A DNA stretch of 64,000 nt from Oceanithermus desulfurans (GTDB taxonomy: Bacteria > Deinococcota > Deinococci > Deinococcales > Marinithermaceae): positions 1 through 64,000 of the forward strand of contig NZ_JACHEZ010000008.1 in NCBI RefSeq assembly GCF_014201675.1, written 5' to 3'. Within the stretch, counting starts at the first letter, position 1. Every line of letters starts with the position of its first letter. Shown piece after piece: positions 6,813-15,679 of the stretch. Both the position numbers and the translations under genes were made by a program. A model generated the notes under the pieces. The model saw nothing but the letters and a program-made list of their open reading frames with translations, was not told the origin of the DNA and did not search any database.

Positions 6813-8672
6813 ATGCGTCTGGTTCGCGCGGAGAACCTCAGCTATTCGCTCGGCGGCCGCGACCTGCTGCTCGGCGTCGGCTTCGAGCTGCGCCACGGCG
6901 ACCGCGTCGCCCTCGTGGGCCGCAACGGTTCCGGGAAGACGACGCTGCTGCGGCTGCTCGCCGGCGAGCTCGAGCCCCACACCGGCCGGCTGCTCTTCGG
7001 CCCGGGCGTGGTGCTGGCGCGCACGCGCCAGGAACCCCGCTTCGGCGGGGAAACGGTCGGCGAGGTGCTGCGGCAGGGCTTCGCGCGGCTCGAGCGCATG
7101 GAAGCGCGGCTGACCGAACTCGAAACGCGCCTCGACGACCCCGCGGCCTACGGCGAGTGGGAGGAGCTGCACGCCCATTTCGAGGCCGCAGGCGGCTACA
7201 CCCGCGAGGCCCGCTACCGCGCCGTACTGGGGGGCCTGCGCTTCGCGGGCCGCGAGGACGAACCCGCAACCCGGCTCTCCGGCGGCGAGGCGCGGCGGCT
7301 CGAGCTGGGGCGGGCTCTCCTCGCCGCCGCCGACGGGCTGCTGCTCGACGAGCCCACGAACCACCTCGACGCTCCGATGCGCGCCTGGCTGGCGGGCTTT
7401 CTGGGCGAGTACAAGGGCGGCCTGCTCTTTGTCAGCCACGACCGCTGGTTCATGAACCGGCTGGCTGCGGCGGTGGCCCACCTGGAGCGGGGACGGCTCA
7501 CGGTCTACCCCAGCGACTACGACGCCTTTCGCTCGGCGCGGGCGGAGCGCGAAGCGCAGGCGCAGCGCGCCTGGCAGAACTGGGAGAACCGCCGCCGCGA
7601 ACTCGAGGCCAGCCTGGAGCAGGCGCGCCGCTGGGCGCACTCGAGCGAGAAACAGGCGGTCCGCAAGCGTGCCCTGGAAACCCGCTACGAAAAGCTGCTG
7701 GCCGAGGAAGCGCCGCGGCCCGAGCGCACAGGGCGCAGCGTCCGCATTCGTTTTCCCGCATCGGCAGGGCCGGAACGGGTGCTCGAGGCCGCGGCCCTGG
7801 AAAAGCGCCTCGGCGGCCGCCGCCTCTTCCGGGTGGAGAACCTGACCGTGCGCCGCGGCGAGCGCATCGCCCTGGTCGGCCCCAACGGCGCGGGCAAGAG
7901 CACGCTGCTGCGCATGCTGCTGGGCGAGCTCGGCTCCGACGACCCGGCCGGCTTCGTGCGCACCGGCCCGGGGGTACGCGTCGGCTACTACGACCAGCGG
8001 CTGAGCGGCTTCGACGAGAACCTCACCCTCTTCGAGACCCTGCACCGGCTCGTGGGCGACAAGGAGGCCCACAACCTGCTGGGAGCCTGGCTCTTCCCCT
8101 ACGAAGCCCAGTTCAAGCGGGTGGGCGACCTCTCGGGCGGCGAACGCGCACGGCTGGCCCTCCTCAACCTCGCCCTACTCGAAGCCAACCTGCTGGTCCT
8201 CGACGAACCCACCAACCACCTCGACCTGGAAACGATCGAAGCCCTGGAAGAGGCCCTGACGCGCTACGAAGGCACCCTGATCGTCGTCAGCCACGACCTC
8301 GCCTTCCTGAAGCAGCTCACCACCCGCACCTGGCGGGTGCAGGACGGAACCTTTGCCGACACGCCCCGCCCGCCCGACGAGCCCGCCGCCGCGGCGCGTG
8401 CGGCGTCCGCGCCCGCGCCCGAACCCAGGCCGGCCGAAAGGCCCCGGCGCAAGAAGAGCCGCTGGCACACCGAACGGCTGATCGAGAAGCTGGAGGCCGA
8501 GATCGAAGAGTTGCACGAGCGGCTCGCCGCCGTGCACGCGCGCGCCGCGGAGCCGGGGCTTTCCCACGAAGACTACGCCGCCATCGCCCGCGAGGAAGCG
8601 GAGCTGAACCAGGCGCTGGCCGAGCGCGAGGCCGCCTGGGAACGGGCGGTGGAAGAGCTCGAGTCCTCCTAG
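6813..8672 (+). CDS. ABC-F family ATPase (Uup-like)
   Basis: 619 aa, soluble, with two ABC domains and no membrane segments. Walker A motifs are GRNGSGKTT (about residue 37) and GPNGAGKST. Signatures are LSGGEARRL and LSGGERARL. Both Walker B boxes read LLDEPTNHLD or LVLDEPTNHLD, typical of ABC-F. A charged linker separates the domains, and the C-terminal tail is a Pro/Ala-rich stretch plus coiled coil, as in Uup. ABC-F proteins act on the ribosome or, for Uup, in DNA stability and ribosome assembly. Probably translationally coupled to the upstream PlsY-like gene. Confidence 0.88.
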   Translation: MRLVRAENLSYSLGGRDLLLGVGFELRHGDRVALVGRNGSGKTTLLRLLAGELEPHTGRLLFGPGVVLARTRQEPRFGGETVGEVLRQGFARLERMEARLTELETRLDDPAAYGEWEELHAHFEAAGGYTREARYRAVLGGLRFAGREDEPATRLSGGEARRLELGRALLAAADGLLLDEPTNHLDAPMRAWLAGFLGEYKGGLLFVSHDRWFMNRLAAAVAHLERGRLTVYPSDYDAFRSARAEREAQAQRAWQNWENRRRELEASLEQARRWAHSSEKQAVRKRALETRYEKLLAEEAPRPERTGRSVRIRFPASAGPERVLEAAALEKRLGGRRLFRVENLTVRRGERIALVGPNGAGKSTLLRMLLGELGSDDPAGFVRTGPGVRVGYYDQRLSGFDENLTLFETLHRLVGDKEAHNLLGAWLFPYEAQFKRVGDLSGGERARLALLNLALLEANLLVLDEPTNHLDLETIEALEEALTRYEGTLIVVSHDLAFLKQLTTRTWRVQDGTFADTPRPPDEPAAAARAASAPAPEPRPAERPRRKKSRWHTERLIEKLEAEIEELHERLAAVHARAAEPGLSHEDYAAIAREEAELNQALAEREAAWERAVEELESS

Positions 8673-8691
8673 ACCCCGCCGCAGCCCCTAT

Positions 8692-8892
8692 GAGATCCCG
8701 GATCAGGTCCGGGACAGGTCCCGGATCAAGTCCGGGACAGGTCCGGAACCTTAACGCTGAGGAAGAGTCGCTTGCTCGGAGCGCTTAAGGCGAGGACGAC
8801 GCGTCGGTTCATTTGCGACCAGCAGCCACAAAGAAACCATTAAGATCCCCGATCTCGGCGCTTCGCGCCTCGTCGGGGATGACGAGAGAGGG
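8692..8892. repeat. Composite intergenic repeat, copy 1
   Basis: Contains a tandem pair of a 23-bp unit beginning CCCGGATCA and ending GGGACAGGT (8697-8719 and 8720-8742, one mismatch). Next come blocks GCGAGGACG and CGTCGGTTCA, and then a 45-bp imperfect palindrome (8842-8886) starting AAGATCCCCGA and ending GGGGATGACGAG. The same blocks occur in the same order in copy 2. Confidence 0.7.
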
Positions 8893-9114
8893 ACGGGGGT
8901 GTAGGGGGTGGGGTGCAAGTACGGGAGATGAAGAGACGCGAAAGCACGGGGTCTTCGCGGCTTTGGGGTAGCGAAGAAAGGGCCCGCGGGCTTCCGCCCT
9001 CATCCGCTTCGCCCCTGCCCCTCCTCGTTCAAACTCCTATTTACTACGTACCTCGCACCATGCACCACGCACCGCCGTTATCCGTCATTCCGGACGAGGG
9101 GGCCGCTTGGCCCA

Positions 9115-9290
9115 CGAGATCCCGGATCATGTCCGGGACAGGCCCGGAACCTTGCTGGGTGCGAACGAGGGGCCGAGCGCCTGACGCGAGGACGGTGACG
9201 ACGGCCCGTCGGTTCAATCGAAACTCGCAACAACCTAAAGATCCCCCACCTCGGCGCTCTGCGCCCCGTCGGGGACGACGAGCAAAGGAG
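9115..9290. repeat. Composite intergenic repeat, copy 2
   Basis: One copy of the 23-bp palindromic unit (9121-9143), the shared blocks CCGGAACCTT, GCGAGGACG and CGTCGGTTCA, and a 45-bp palindrome (9238-9282) matching copy 1 at 39 of 45 positions. The order and orientation equal copy 1; the single rather than tandem 23-bp unit is the main difference. Confidence 0.7.
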
Positions 9291-9504
9291 GTGGGCGGTA
9301 GGGGCGGGAAGGCCGTGAAGTCGGTGGCATACGTCCGGAGTATGCGGCAACCACAACCCCCTCCCCGACCCTTCCCCGGGGAGGGAGCGGGATTAACGGT
9401 GATGAAACCGTGGATGGACGACGCAGCATGGGCCCCGGCTCGCGCGGGCTTCGCCCGCTCGGCCGGGGAAGCGAACTACCTTCCGTTCACAAAACCAAAA
9501 ACGC

Positions 9505-9565
9505 ATCCCCGGACGAGGCGGCATTTTGCCGTCGAGATCCGGGGTCCATGCTGGGCGAAAGGGCA
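9505..9565. repeat. Partial, diverged repeat related to the composite element
   Basis: CCCCGGACGAGGCGGC, a short inverted segment, then GAGATCCGGGGTCCATGCTGGG mirrors the segment at 9080-9140 (CCGGACGAGG ... GAGATCCCGG). It appears to be a third, eroded copy of the left part. Confidence 0.45.
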
Positions 9566-9717
9566 AGATCGTCGATAACCAGCCCACCGCAGGCCACAAG
9601 TCGGTGCTGTTGCCAGGCCCTGCGCGCCGTACAGGCAGGCACGCGGGTCCTCCCCAACGCGCCCCCCATGCCGCACGCACGAACGGCCCGCGGCCCCCTT
9701 CTGTTACCATCGAAGCC

Positions 9718-10479
9718 ATGAAGATGCTTCGTTTCCGCAAGGACGGCCGGGTGCAGTGGGGCTGGCTGATGGGCGAGGACCACGTGACCCCCATGCGCAA
9801 GCTGGACGGCGAACCCGCCGGCGAGGTCTACCCCATACGCGAGCTCGAGCTGCTGCCGCCCGCCGAGCCCAGCAAGATCGTCTGCGTGGGCCGCAACTAC
9901 GCGGACCACATCAAGGAGATGGGGCACGCCTTCGGCGAAGACCTGCCGGCCGAGCCCGGCCTCTTCCTCAAGGCCCCCAACACCCTGGTGCCCTCGGGGG
10001 CGGAGGTGACCTACCCCGACTGGACCGAGGAGCTCCACTACGAAGGCGAGCTGGCCGCGGTCATCGGCCAGACCGCCAGGAACGTGGGCGAGGAGGAGGC
10101 GCTCGGTTACGTGCTGGGCTACACCAACGCCCTCGACCTGACCGCGCGCGACAAGCAGAAGAGCGACCTGCAGTGGATCCGCGCCAAGAGCGCCGACGGC
10201 TTCCTGCCGCTGGGGCCGGTCCTGGAGACCGAGCTGGACCCGAACGCCACGGTAGTGCGCACCTGGGTCAACGACGAGCTGCGCCAGGAGGCGAGCACCG
10301 AGTTGATGATCTTTCCGGTGGCGCGCGTGATCAGCTACGTTTCCCGCTTCATGACGCTGGAGCCGGGCGACGTCGTCCTCACCGGCACGCCCAGCGGCGT
10401 GGGCCCGCTCGCCCGCGGCGACCGCGTCCGTGTCGAGGTCGAGGGGGTGGGCCGGGCGCTCGAGGTGCGGATCGTCTAG
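9718..10479 (+). CDS. Fumarylacetoacetate hydrolase family protein
   Basis: 253 aa with an N-terminal segment and a C-terminal FAH fold. The metal-binding acidic residues are seen in ELHYEGELAAVIG (about residues 104-116) and NALDLTARDKQ (about 137-147). Substrate-loop and end motifs are ASTELMIFPVARVISYVSRFMTLEPGDVVLTGTPSGVG. Members include oxaloacetate decarboxylases/tautomerases, acylpyruvases and homoprotocatechuate-pathway hydratases/isomerases; this one's substrate is unknown. ATG at 9718 or 9724; TACCAT seven bases before 9718 suggests a leaderless mRNA. Confidence 0.88.
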   Translation: MKMLRFRKDGRVQWGWLMGEDHVTPMRKLDGEPAGEVYPIRELELLPPAEPSKIVCVGRNYADHIKEMGHAFGEDLPAEPGLFLKAPNTLVPSGAEVTYPDWTEELHYEGELAAVIGQTARNVGEEEALGYVLGYTNALDLTARDKQKSDLQWIRAKSADGFLPLGPVLETELDPNATVVRTWVNDELRQEASTELMIFPVARVISYVSRFMTLEPGDVVLTGTPSGVGPLARGDRVRVEVEGVGRALEVRIV

Positions 10480-10507
10480 CTCCCCCTCGTATAGAATGGG
10501 CCGCACG

Positions 10508-10921
10508 ATGGAACCTTCCGCCAAGCGCTGGCTTTTCAACCTTCTGGGGTTCGTCTTCCTGGGGCTGGCCGCCCTGGGGGTGGTCCTCCCGGTGCTCCCG
10601 ACCACCCCGCTGGTGCTGCTGGCGCTCTGGGCCTTCGCCAACGGATCCGAGCGGATGTACCGCTACGTCTACCACCACCGCTGGTTCGGCGCCGCCGCCC
10701 GCGACTGGAAGCGGCACAAGGCCATCCCCCGGCGCGGAAAGATCCTGGCCAGCGTCACCGTGGGCCTCACCGCGCTCTACCTGATCTTCTTCTCCGAGGC
10801 CCCCCGCTGGGCCGCCTGGACCTCGGTGGCGCTGATGACCTACGGGATGTTCTTCGTGCACACCCGGCCCACGCTCGAGCGGATCAAGCCGCGCACCCAG
10901 GAAGCGCCCGAGCGCCGCTAA
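10508..10921 (+). CDS. DUF454 (YbaN family) inner-membrane protein
   Basis: 137 aa. The N-terminal [38 protein letters not shown] is the hallmark of YbaN/DUF454: a membrane helix pair around a PVLPTTP motif. Two further helices follow near residues 80-115, and the tail is charged. Function unknown. A -10 box TAGAAT lies at 10492-10497. The stop overlaps the stop of the convergent exporter gene. Confidence 0.85.
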   Translation: MEPSAKRWLFNLLGFVFLGLAALGVVLPVLPTTPLVLLALWAFANGSERMYRYVYHHRWFGAAARDWKRHKAIPRRGKILASVTVGLTALYLIFFSEAPRWAAWTSVALMTYGMFFVHTRPTLERIKPRTQEAPERR

Positions 10922-12726
10922 CCCGCCTCGGCGTACTGCAGCTCGTAGAGCCGCGCGTAGTAACCGCCCGCGGCCAGCAGCTCGGTGTGGCTGCCCTCCT
11001 CGACGATCCGCCCCTTGCGGAAGACGAGGATGCGGTCCACGCCCTGGATGGTGGAAAGGCGGTGGGCGATGATGATCGAGGTGCGCCCCTCCATCACCCG
11101 CGCCATCGCCCGCTGGATCTGGCGTTCGGTCTCGGTGTCCACGCTGGCCGTCGCCTCGTCGAGGATGAGCAGGATGTCGGGGTTGTGCAGCACCGCCCGC
11201 GCCAGCGCGATGAGCTGCTTCTGTCCGGTGGAAAGCCCGCCGCCGCGCTCGGTGAGTACGGTCCGGTACCCCTGGGGCAGCTTCTCGATGAAGTCGTGCG
11301 CGCCCACGAACTTGCAGACCTCGACGACCCGCTCCATGGGAAGGCTTTCGTCACCCAAACGCAGGTTGAACTCGATCGTGCCGGAGAAGAGGAAAGGATC
11401 CTGCAGCACGATGCCGATCGCCCGGCGCAGGTAGCGCTGGCGGTAGTCGCGCACGTCGTGGCCGTCGATCATCACCCGGCCCTTCTGCACGTCGTAGAAC
11501 CGCGCGATCAGGCTGACCGTGCTCGTCTTGCCGGCGCCGGTGGCCCCCACCAGCGCCACCTTCTCCCCGGGGCGGATGTGGAAGCTGACGCCCTGCAGCA
11601 CCCACTCGTCGTCGGCCACCTCCTCGCCGGGGCTCTTGTAGGCGAACCAGACGTTCTCGAAGCGGATCTCGCCCCGAAAGCGCTCGACCGGCAGCGCGTC
11701 GGGTTTGTCGGTGATCTCTTCCGGAGTGTCGAGCAGGTTGAAGATGCGCTCGGCCGAGGCCATGGCCGCCTGGAAGATGTTGAACTTGTCGGACATGTCC
11801 TGGATGGGCTGGAAGAAGTTGCGCACGTAGTCGAGGAAGGCGACGAGCAGCCCGAAGGTGATCGCCCCCTGGATCACCGCCCCGCCCCCGAACCAGACGA
11901 TCGCGGCCACGGTGGCCTCCCCCAGGAAGCTGACGATCGGGTAGAACATCGAGAACCACCAGATGACCTGGATCCAGGCATCGCGGAGCTCACGGTTCAC
12001 CGTGTCGAAGCGGCGTTCCTGGCGGTCCTCCTGGGCGAAGAGCTGGGTGGTCTCGACCCCCGAGAGGTTCTCCTGCAAGGCGGCGTTGACGCGCGCCAGC
12101 TTGAGGCGCATCAAGCGGTAGGCGTCGCGCATGCCGATGCGGATGCGGGTCGTCACCCACAGCAACAACGGCATCACCGCGAAAGTGATGAGGGCCATCT
12201 TCCAGTTGAGGTAGAGCATGAAGCCCATGATGCCGACGAGCATGAAGAAGTCGGCCAGAAAACCCACCAGCCCGCCGGTGATGAAGTTGTTGATCGCATC
12301 GACGTCGGAGGTGATGCGGGTAAGCAGGCGCCCAACGGGGGTGCGGTCGAAGAAGCCCAGGTGCAGACGCTGGATCTTCTGGAAAATGTCGCTGCGCAGG
12401 TCGAAGAGGACGTGCTGCCCCAACCAGGCCAGCGCGTAAGTCTGGGTGTAGCGCGCGGCGAAGTCCACGACCCGCACCCCGATGAAGAGGGCGCTCGCCA
12501 GCAGCAGCACCCGGTAGCGCTCGGCCAGTTCGGTGACCTGGGTGGGCACCAGCGCGTGGTCGATGGCGTACTTGAGGATGAGCGGAAAGACGTTGGCCGT
12601 CAGGGTGGTGACGATCAGGGCCACCAGCGCCACCAGCACGACCTTCCAGTAAGGAAAGGTGTAGCGCAGGATGCGGCGGGCCAGGCGCGGATCGAAGGAT
12701 TTTCGGAAGGCCTCGTCTTCGTACAC
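10918..12726 (-). CDS. ABC exporter half-transporter, TmrA-like, canonical catalytic Glu
   Basis: 602 aa: six membrane helices (to about residue 320) and an ATPase domain. Walker A is GATGAGKT (394-401) and Walker B ends ILDEATAS with the catalytic E524. The signature is degenerate (LSTGQ, 498-502). Length, position of the Glu and gene order match TmrA of the Thermus TmrAB exporter, a TAP-like heterodimer that moves peptides and drugs. The GTG start overlaps the partner's stop by one base. Confidence 0.88.
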   Translation of the reverse strand: MYEDEAFRKSFDPRLARRILRYTFPYWKVVLVALVALIVTTLTANVFPLILKYAIDHALVPTQVTELAERYRVLLLASALFIGVRVVDFAARYTQTYALAWLGQHVLFDLRSDIFQKIQRLHLGFFDRTPVGRLLTRITSDVDAINNFITGGLVGFLADFFMLVGIMGFMLYLNWKMALITFAVMPLLLWVTTRIRIGMRDAYRLMRLKLARVNAALQENLSGVETTQLFAQEDRQERRFDTVNRELRDAWIQVIWWFSMFYPIVSFLGEATVAAIVWFGGGAVIQGAITFGLLVAFLDYVRNFFQPIQDMSDKFNIFQAAMASAERIFNLLDTPEEITDKPDALPVERFRGEIRFENVWFAYKSPGEEVADDEWVLQGVSFHIRPGEKVALVGATGAGKTSTVSLIARFYDVQKGRVMIDGHDVRDYRQRYLRRAIGIVLQDPFLFSGTIEFNLRLGDESLPMERVVEVCKFVGAHDFIEKLPQGYRTVLTERGGGLSTGQKQLIALARAVLHNPDILLILDEATASVDTETERQIQRAMARVMEGRTSIIIAHRLSTIQGVDRILVFRKGRIVEEGSHTELLAAGGYYARLYELQYAEAG

Positions 12727-14483
12727 TAGCCCACCTCCGCTTCCAGCCGCTGCATCCGCTCGAGCTCGGCGTAGTGCCCCCCGGCGGCGAGGAGCTGCTC
12801 GTGGGTGCCCTCTTCGATGATGCGGCCGCTGTCGAGCACCACGATCCAGTCGGCGTGCGCCAGGGTGGAGACGCGGTGGCTGATGAGTACCGTGGTCTGC
12901 CGCCCCAGTACCTCGCGCAGGCCGCTCAGGATGCGCGCCTCGGTCTCGGTGTCGACCGCGCTCATGGCGTCGTCGAGGATGAGGATATCGGGCTTCTTGG
13001 CCAGCGCCCGCGCCAGTGCCACCCGCTGCCGCTGGCCGCCCGAGAGGGTGACCCCGCGCTCACCCAGCAGGGTCTGGTAGCCGTCCGGGAAGGCCATGAT
13101 GTCGTCGTGCACGCCCGCCAGCTTGGCGGCCCAGACGACCCGCTCCATATCCAGCTCGGGCAGGCCGAAGGCGATGTTCTCGGCGATGGTCTCGGAAAAG
13201 AGGAAGGGCTCCTGCTGCACCCCGGCCATGCGCCCGCGCAGCACCGCGAGCGGGACGCGTTCGATCGGGTGGCCGCCGACGAGGATGCGGCCGCCGGTGG
13301 GCTCGAGGATGCGGGGAATCAGGCGCGCGAGCATCGTCTTGCCGCTGCCGGTGCGCCCGGTGATGCCCAGGGTGCGGCCCGCGGGAATCGTGAGGGTGAG
13401 GCCCGAAAGCACCTCGCGCCCGCCCAGCTCGAGGCGGACGTCCTCGAAGCGCACCTCCGGCGCGTAGCTGCGGATGCTGAAGTCGGTCTGCGGCCCGTCG
13501 GCGATCCGCGGCTCGGCCTGGAAGAGCTCGTTCAGGCGCACCCAGCTGGTCATGCCCCGCTGCCACAACCCCATCACCCAGCCGAGGCCTAAAAGCGGCC
13601 AGGAGAGCTGCAGCAGGTAGGTGTTGAACTGCACGAACTCGCCCAGCGTCATCTGCTCGCGCACGACCATTCCGCCGCCCAGCCAGAGGACGAGCACCGC
13701 CGCCGCGCCCATGAGGAGGCTCATCATCGCGTGCAGCGGCCCCTCCACCCGCGCGAGCGCCAGGCTGCGGGCGATGTACTGCCGGTTCAGCTCCTGGAAC
13801 CGCGCGGTCTCCCGGTCTTCGATCGCGAAGCCCTTGACCACGCGGATCCCCGAGAAGTTCTCCTGGGCGAAGGTGCTGATCTTGTCGAAGACCTCCTGCG
13901 CCGCCCGGTAGCGGCGGTGAATCAGCGAGAGCAGGTAGCGCATCACGAAGAAGACCGGGGGCACCGCGACGAGCATCCAGGCGGCCAGGGTGGCGTTGAC
14001 CAGGAACATGGCCACCGCGGCCATCACCAGGAACCAGGCGATGCGCCAGCCCATGTTGAGGCCGGGCCCCAGCAGGTCACGCACGGCGCCCAGGTCGGTG
14101 TTGAGCTTGTTCATCAGGTCGCCCACGCGCTCGCGGGCGTGGAAGTAGAAGTCAAGGTGAACCAGCTTGTGGAAGAGCGCCCGGCGGATCTCGTACTCGA
14201 TCTCGCGGCTGGCCACGATGCTGAGGCGGCGCTGCGCCCAGCTGAGCACCGCGATCACCGCCCAGAGGCCGATCAGGCCCATGGCCCAGTAGACGTAGCC
14301 GCCGTTGCCGGAACCGATGGCGTCAATGGCGCGGCGGATGAAGTAGGGCCCCAGGATGACGCCGAACTGCACGAGCAGACCGAAGGAGAGACCGACCGCG
14401 TACTTCCAGAGGTAAGGGCGCGCGAACGGCTGGATGCCGCGCACGAACGAGAGTACTGACCGGTCAGTTTTCACGTCCGCCAT
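12726..14483 (-). CDS. ABC exporter half-transporter, TmrB-like, degenerate site
   Basis: 585 aa, six membrane helices and an ATPase domain. Walker A is GRTGSGKT (376-383), the signature is canonical LSGGQ (480-484), and the catalytic Glu is replaced by Asp in LILDDAMS (D505). With the partner this gives one good ATP site (partner Walker motifs plus this LSGGQ) and one degenerate site (this Asp plus partner LSTGQ), as in TmrAB. SD GGGGAAGGGG precedes the ATG. A 14-bp palindrome overlaps codons 6-10. Confidence 0.88.
   Translation of the reverse strand: MADVKTDRSVLSFVRGIQPFARPYLWKYAVGLSFGLLVQFGVILGPYFIRRAIDAIGSGNGGYVYWAMGLIGLWAVIAVLSWAQRRLSIVASREIEYEIRRALFHKLVHLDFYFHARERVGDLMNKLNTDLGAVRDLLGPGLNMGWRIAWFLVMAAVAMFLVNATLAAWMLVAVPPVFFVMRYLLSLIHRRYRAAQEVFDKISTFAQENFSGIRVVKGFAIEDRETARFQELNRQYIARSLALARVEGPLHAMMSLLMGAAAVLVLWLGGGMVVREQMTLGEFVQFNTYLLQLSWPLLGLGWVMGLWQRGMTSWVRLNELFQAEPRIADGPQTDFSIRSYAPEVRFEDVRLELGGREVLSGLTLTIPAGRTLGITGRTGSGKTMLARLIPRILEPTGGRILVGGHPIERVPLAVLRGRMAGVQQEPFLFSETIAENIAFGLPELDMERVVWAAKLAGVHDDIMAFPDGYQTLLGERGVTLSGGQRQRVALARALAKKPDILILDDAMSAVDTETEARILSGLREVLGRQTTVLISHRVSTLAHADWIVVLDSGRIIEEGTHEQLLAAGGHYAELERMQRLEAEVG
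14455..14468. promoter_or_regulatory. TetR-type palindrome ACTGACCGGTCAGT
   Basis: A perfect 14-bp inverted repeat inside the start of the TmrB-like gene, 16-29 nt downstream of its ATG. The TGACC/GGTCA half-sites are of the kind bound by TetR-family repressors. A palindrome with the same half-sites lies before the MFS exporter gene. No TetR gene is present in the window. Confidence 0.45.
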
Positions 14484-14507
14484 TCTACGCCCCTTCCCCG
14501 CTTCCGA

Positions 14508-15353
14508 CTAGCGGGTGGCTTTCTGAATGCGCTCGAGCGCCGTCTGGGGATCCTCGCCCAGCACGTGCACGGCCACGGGCTTGGGGGTGGTCGCCGCCAG
14601 CCGGCGCGCCAGCCGCTCCTCGGGCGGGCAGTGGTCGTCGACGACAAGCAACAACCCCGCCACGCGGCCGAGCCGGCCCAGGTAGTGCGCCGCGCCCGCA
14701 AACTCCAGGTCGGCGGGCAGGTCGATGTTGAGCCCGGTGCGCGCCCCCTCCTCGCGCAATCGCTCGGGGCTCGCGTCGGGGCGCACCGGCGTCCACCCCG
14801 CCGCCTCGGCGGCCGCGAGTACCTCGGGGTAGAGGCGCTCGTCGCCGAGCAGGTAGGGCATCGCCGCCAGGCCCAGCAGGCGCGCGCCGCGGGGCATGGC
14901 GGGGGGCTTGTAGGGCTTGAGCAGCTGCCGGGTGCGGTCGAGGGCGCGGCGGACCTCCTGAGGGTTCTGCACCAGCTCCTGACCGATGCGCGCCGCCAGA
15001 CCCAGGACCCCTTCCGCGAGCTCGGAGGGAACGCGCACCAGCGGCGGCAGGCCGGGGAGCACGCGCTCGAGCATGCTCGCCGGATCCACCGCCCAGGGGC
15101 AGGTTCCGGTGCCGCGCGGGCTCTCGCCGACCGCCTCGGGCACGAAGATCGCCTCGGCGCCACGGGCCTTCAGCTCCAGCACCCGCGCCGCCAGCAGTCG
15201 CGCCGGGCGGGGCCAGGGCTCCTCGAGCCGCGCCAGCGCCTCGCTGACCGGCAGCCGCGGCTCGAGCAGCTCGGCGCCCAGCTCGCGCAGGTAGGCCCGC
15301 CAGAAGGGCAGGTAGCGCTCGCTCATCCAGGTATCGACCAATCCTAGGCGCAT
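14508..15353 (-). CDS. Hypothetical protein, possible 2-hydroxyacyl-CoA dehydratase/activase-related (DUF2229-like)
   Basis: 281 aa, soluble. Segments such as MRLGLVDTWMSERYLPFWRAYLRELG at the N-terminus and IFVPEAVGESPRGTGTCPWAVDP near residue 68 loosely recall DUF2229 domains of dehydratase activases, which alternate Rossmann-like folds. Only one Cys is seen in that region (CPW), so a 4Fe-4S cluster is not evident. ATG at 15353 is preferred, with TAGGTT nine bases upstream. It precedes the exporter pair by 24 nt and may be cotranscribed. Family assignment is weak. Confidence 0.5.
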   Translation of the reverse strand: MRLGLVDTWMSERYLPFWRAYLRELGAELLEPRLPVSEALARLEEPWPRPARLLAARVLELKARGAEAIFVPEAVGESPRGTGTCPWAVDPASMLERVLPGLPPLVRVPSELAEGVLGLAARIGQELVQNPQEVRRALDRTRQLLKPYKPPAMPRGARLLGLAAMPYLLGDERLYPEVLAAAEAAGWTPVRPDASPERLREEGARTGLNIDLPADLEFAGAAHYLGRLGRVAGLLLVVDDHCPPEERLARRLAATTPKPVAVHVLGEDPQTALERIQKATR

Positions 15354-15382
15354 CAAACCCCCAACCTACCACAAGCCGCGCG

Positions 15383-15679
15383 TCAGGACACCTCGTCCGG
15401 TCGCAGCAGCCAGCCCTCGCCGGTCTCCAGGTCCACGTCCACCACGAGCCCCGCGAGCTCCTCGGGAAAGGCTTCGAAGACCTCCAGCAGCACCGGGTGC
15501 CAGTGCACCCGCCCGCCCACGGCCTCGGCGAGCGGCCGCGCGGCCTCGGCGCTGGAAAAGGCGTACATGAAGAGCTCGCCCTCGAGCTCGACGGTGGCGT
15601 AGCTCACGCCCTCGGCGTCGTCCACCTGGGCGACGTAGTAGACGCCCTCCTCCTGCAGCTTACGCAGCAGCGCTTCCAC
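15383..15679 (-). CDS. Small hypothetical protein, weakly SseB-like
   Basis: 98 aa from a GTG that overlaps the M20 gene by 20 nt. It is acidic, with no membrane segment. The pattern YYVAQVDD..SYATVELEGELFMYAFSSAEAARPL faintly resembles the SseB N-terminal domain (a strand, then a 'vFTs' turn), but this is not firm. Third gene of the response regulator/M20 operon. Confidence 0.6.
   Translation of the reverse strand: MEALLRKLQEEGVYYVAQVDDAEGVSYATVELEGELFMYAFSSAEAARPLAEAVGGRVHWHPVLLEVFEAFPEELAGLVVDVDLETGEGWLLRPDEVS

Larger units (their letters stand above)
8673..9717. other. Gene-free, repeat-rich intergenic region
   Basis: About 1 kb with no convincing gene: open frames here have no family motif, run through palindromes, and show no start signal. 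The stretch holds a duplicated composite repeat (8692-8892 and 9115-9290), a further related palindrome near 9505-9560, a small hairpin at 9361-9383, and short reiterations such as GCACCATGCACCACGCACC near 9056. Confidence 0.75.

Noticed and set aside
8697-8742. CRISPR array
   Set aside because: Two adjacent 23-bp units without spacers and no cas genes; related copies are dispersed palindromes.
8913-9578. 222-codon open frame in the repeat region
   Set aside because: It reads through three palindromic repeats, has no start signal and no recognisable domain.
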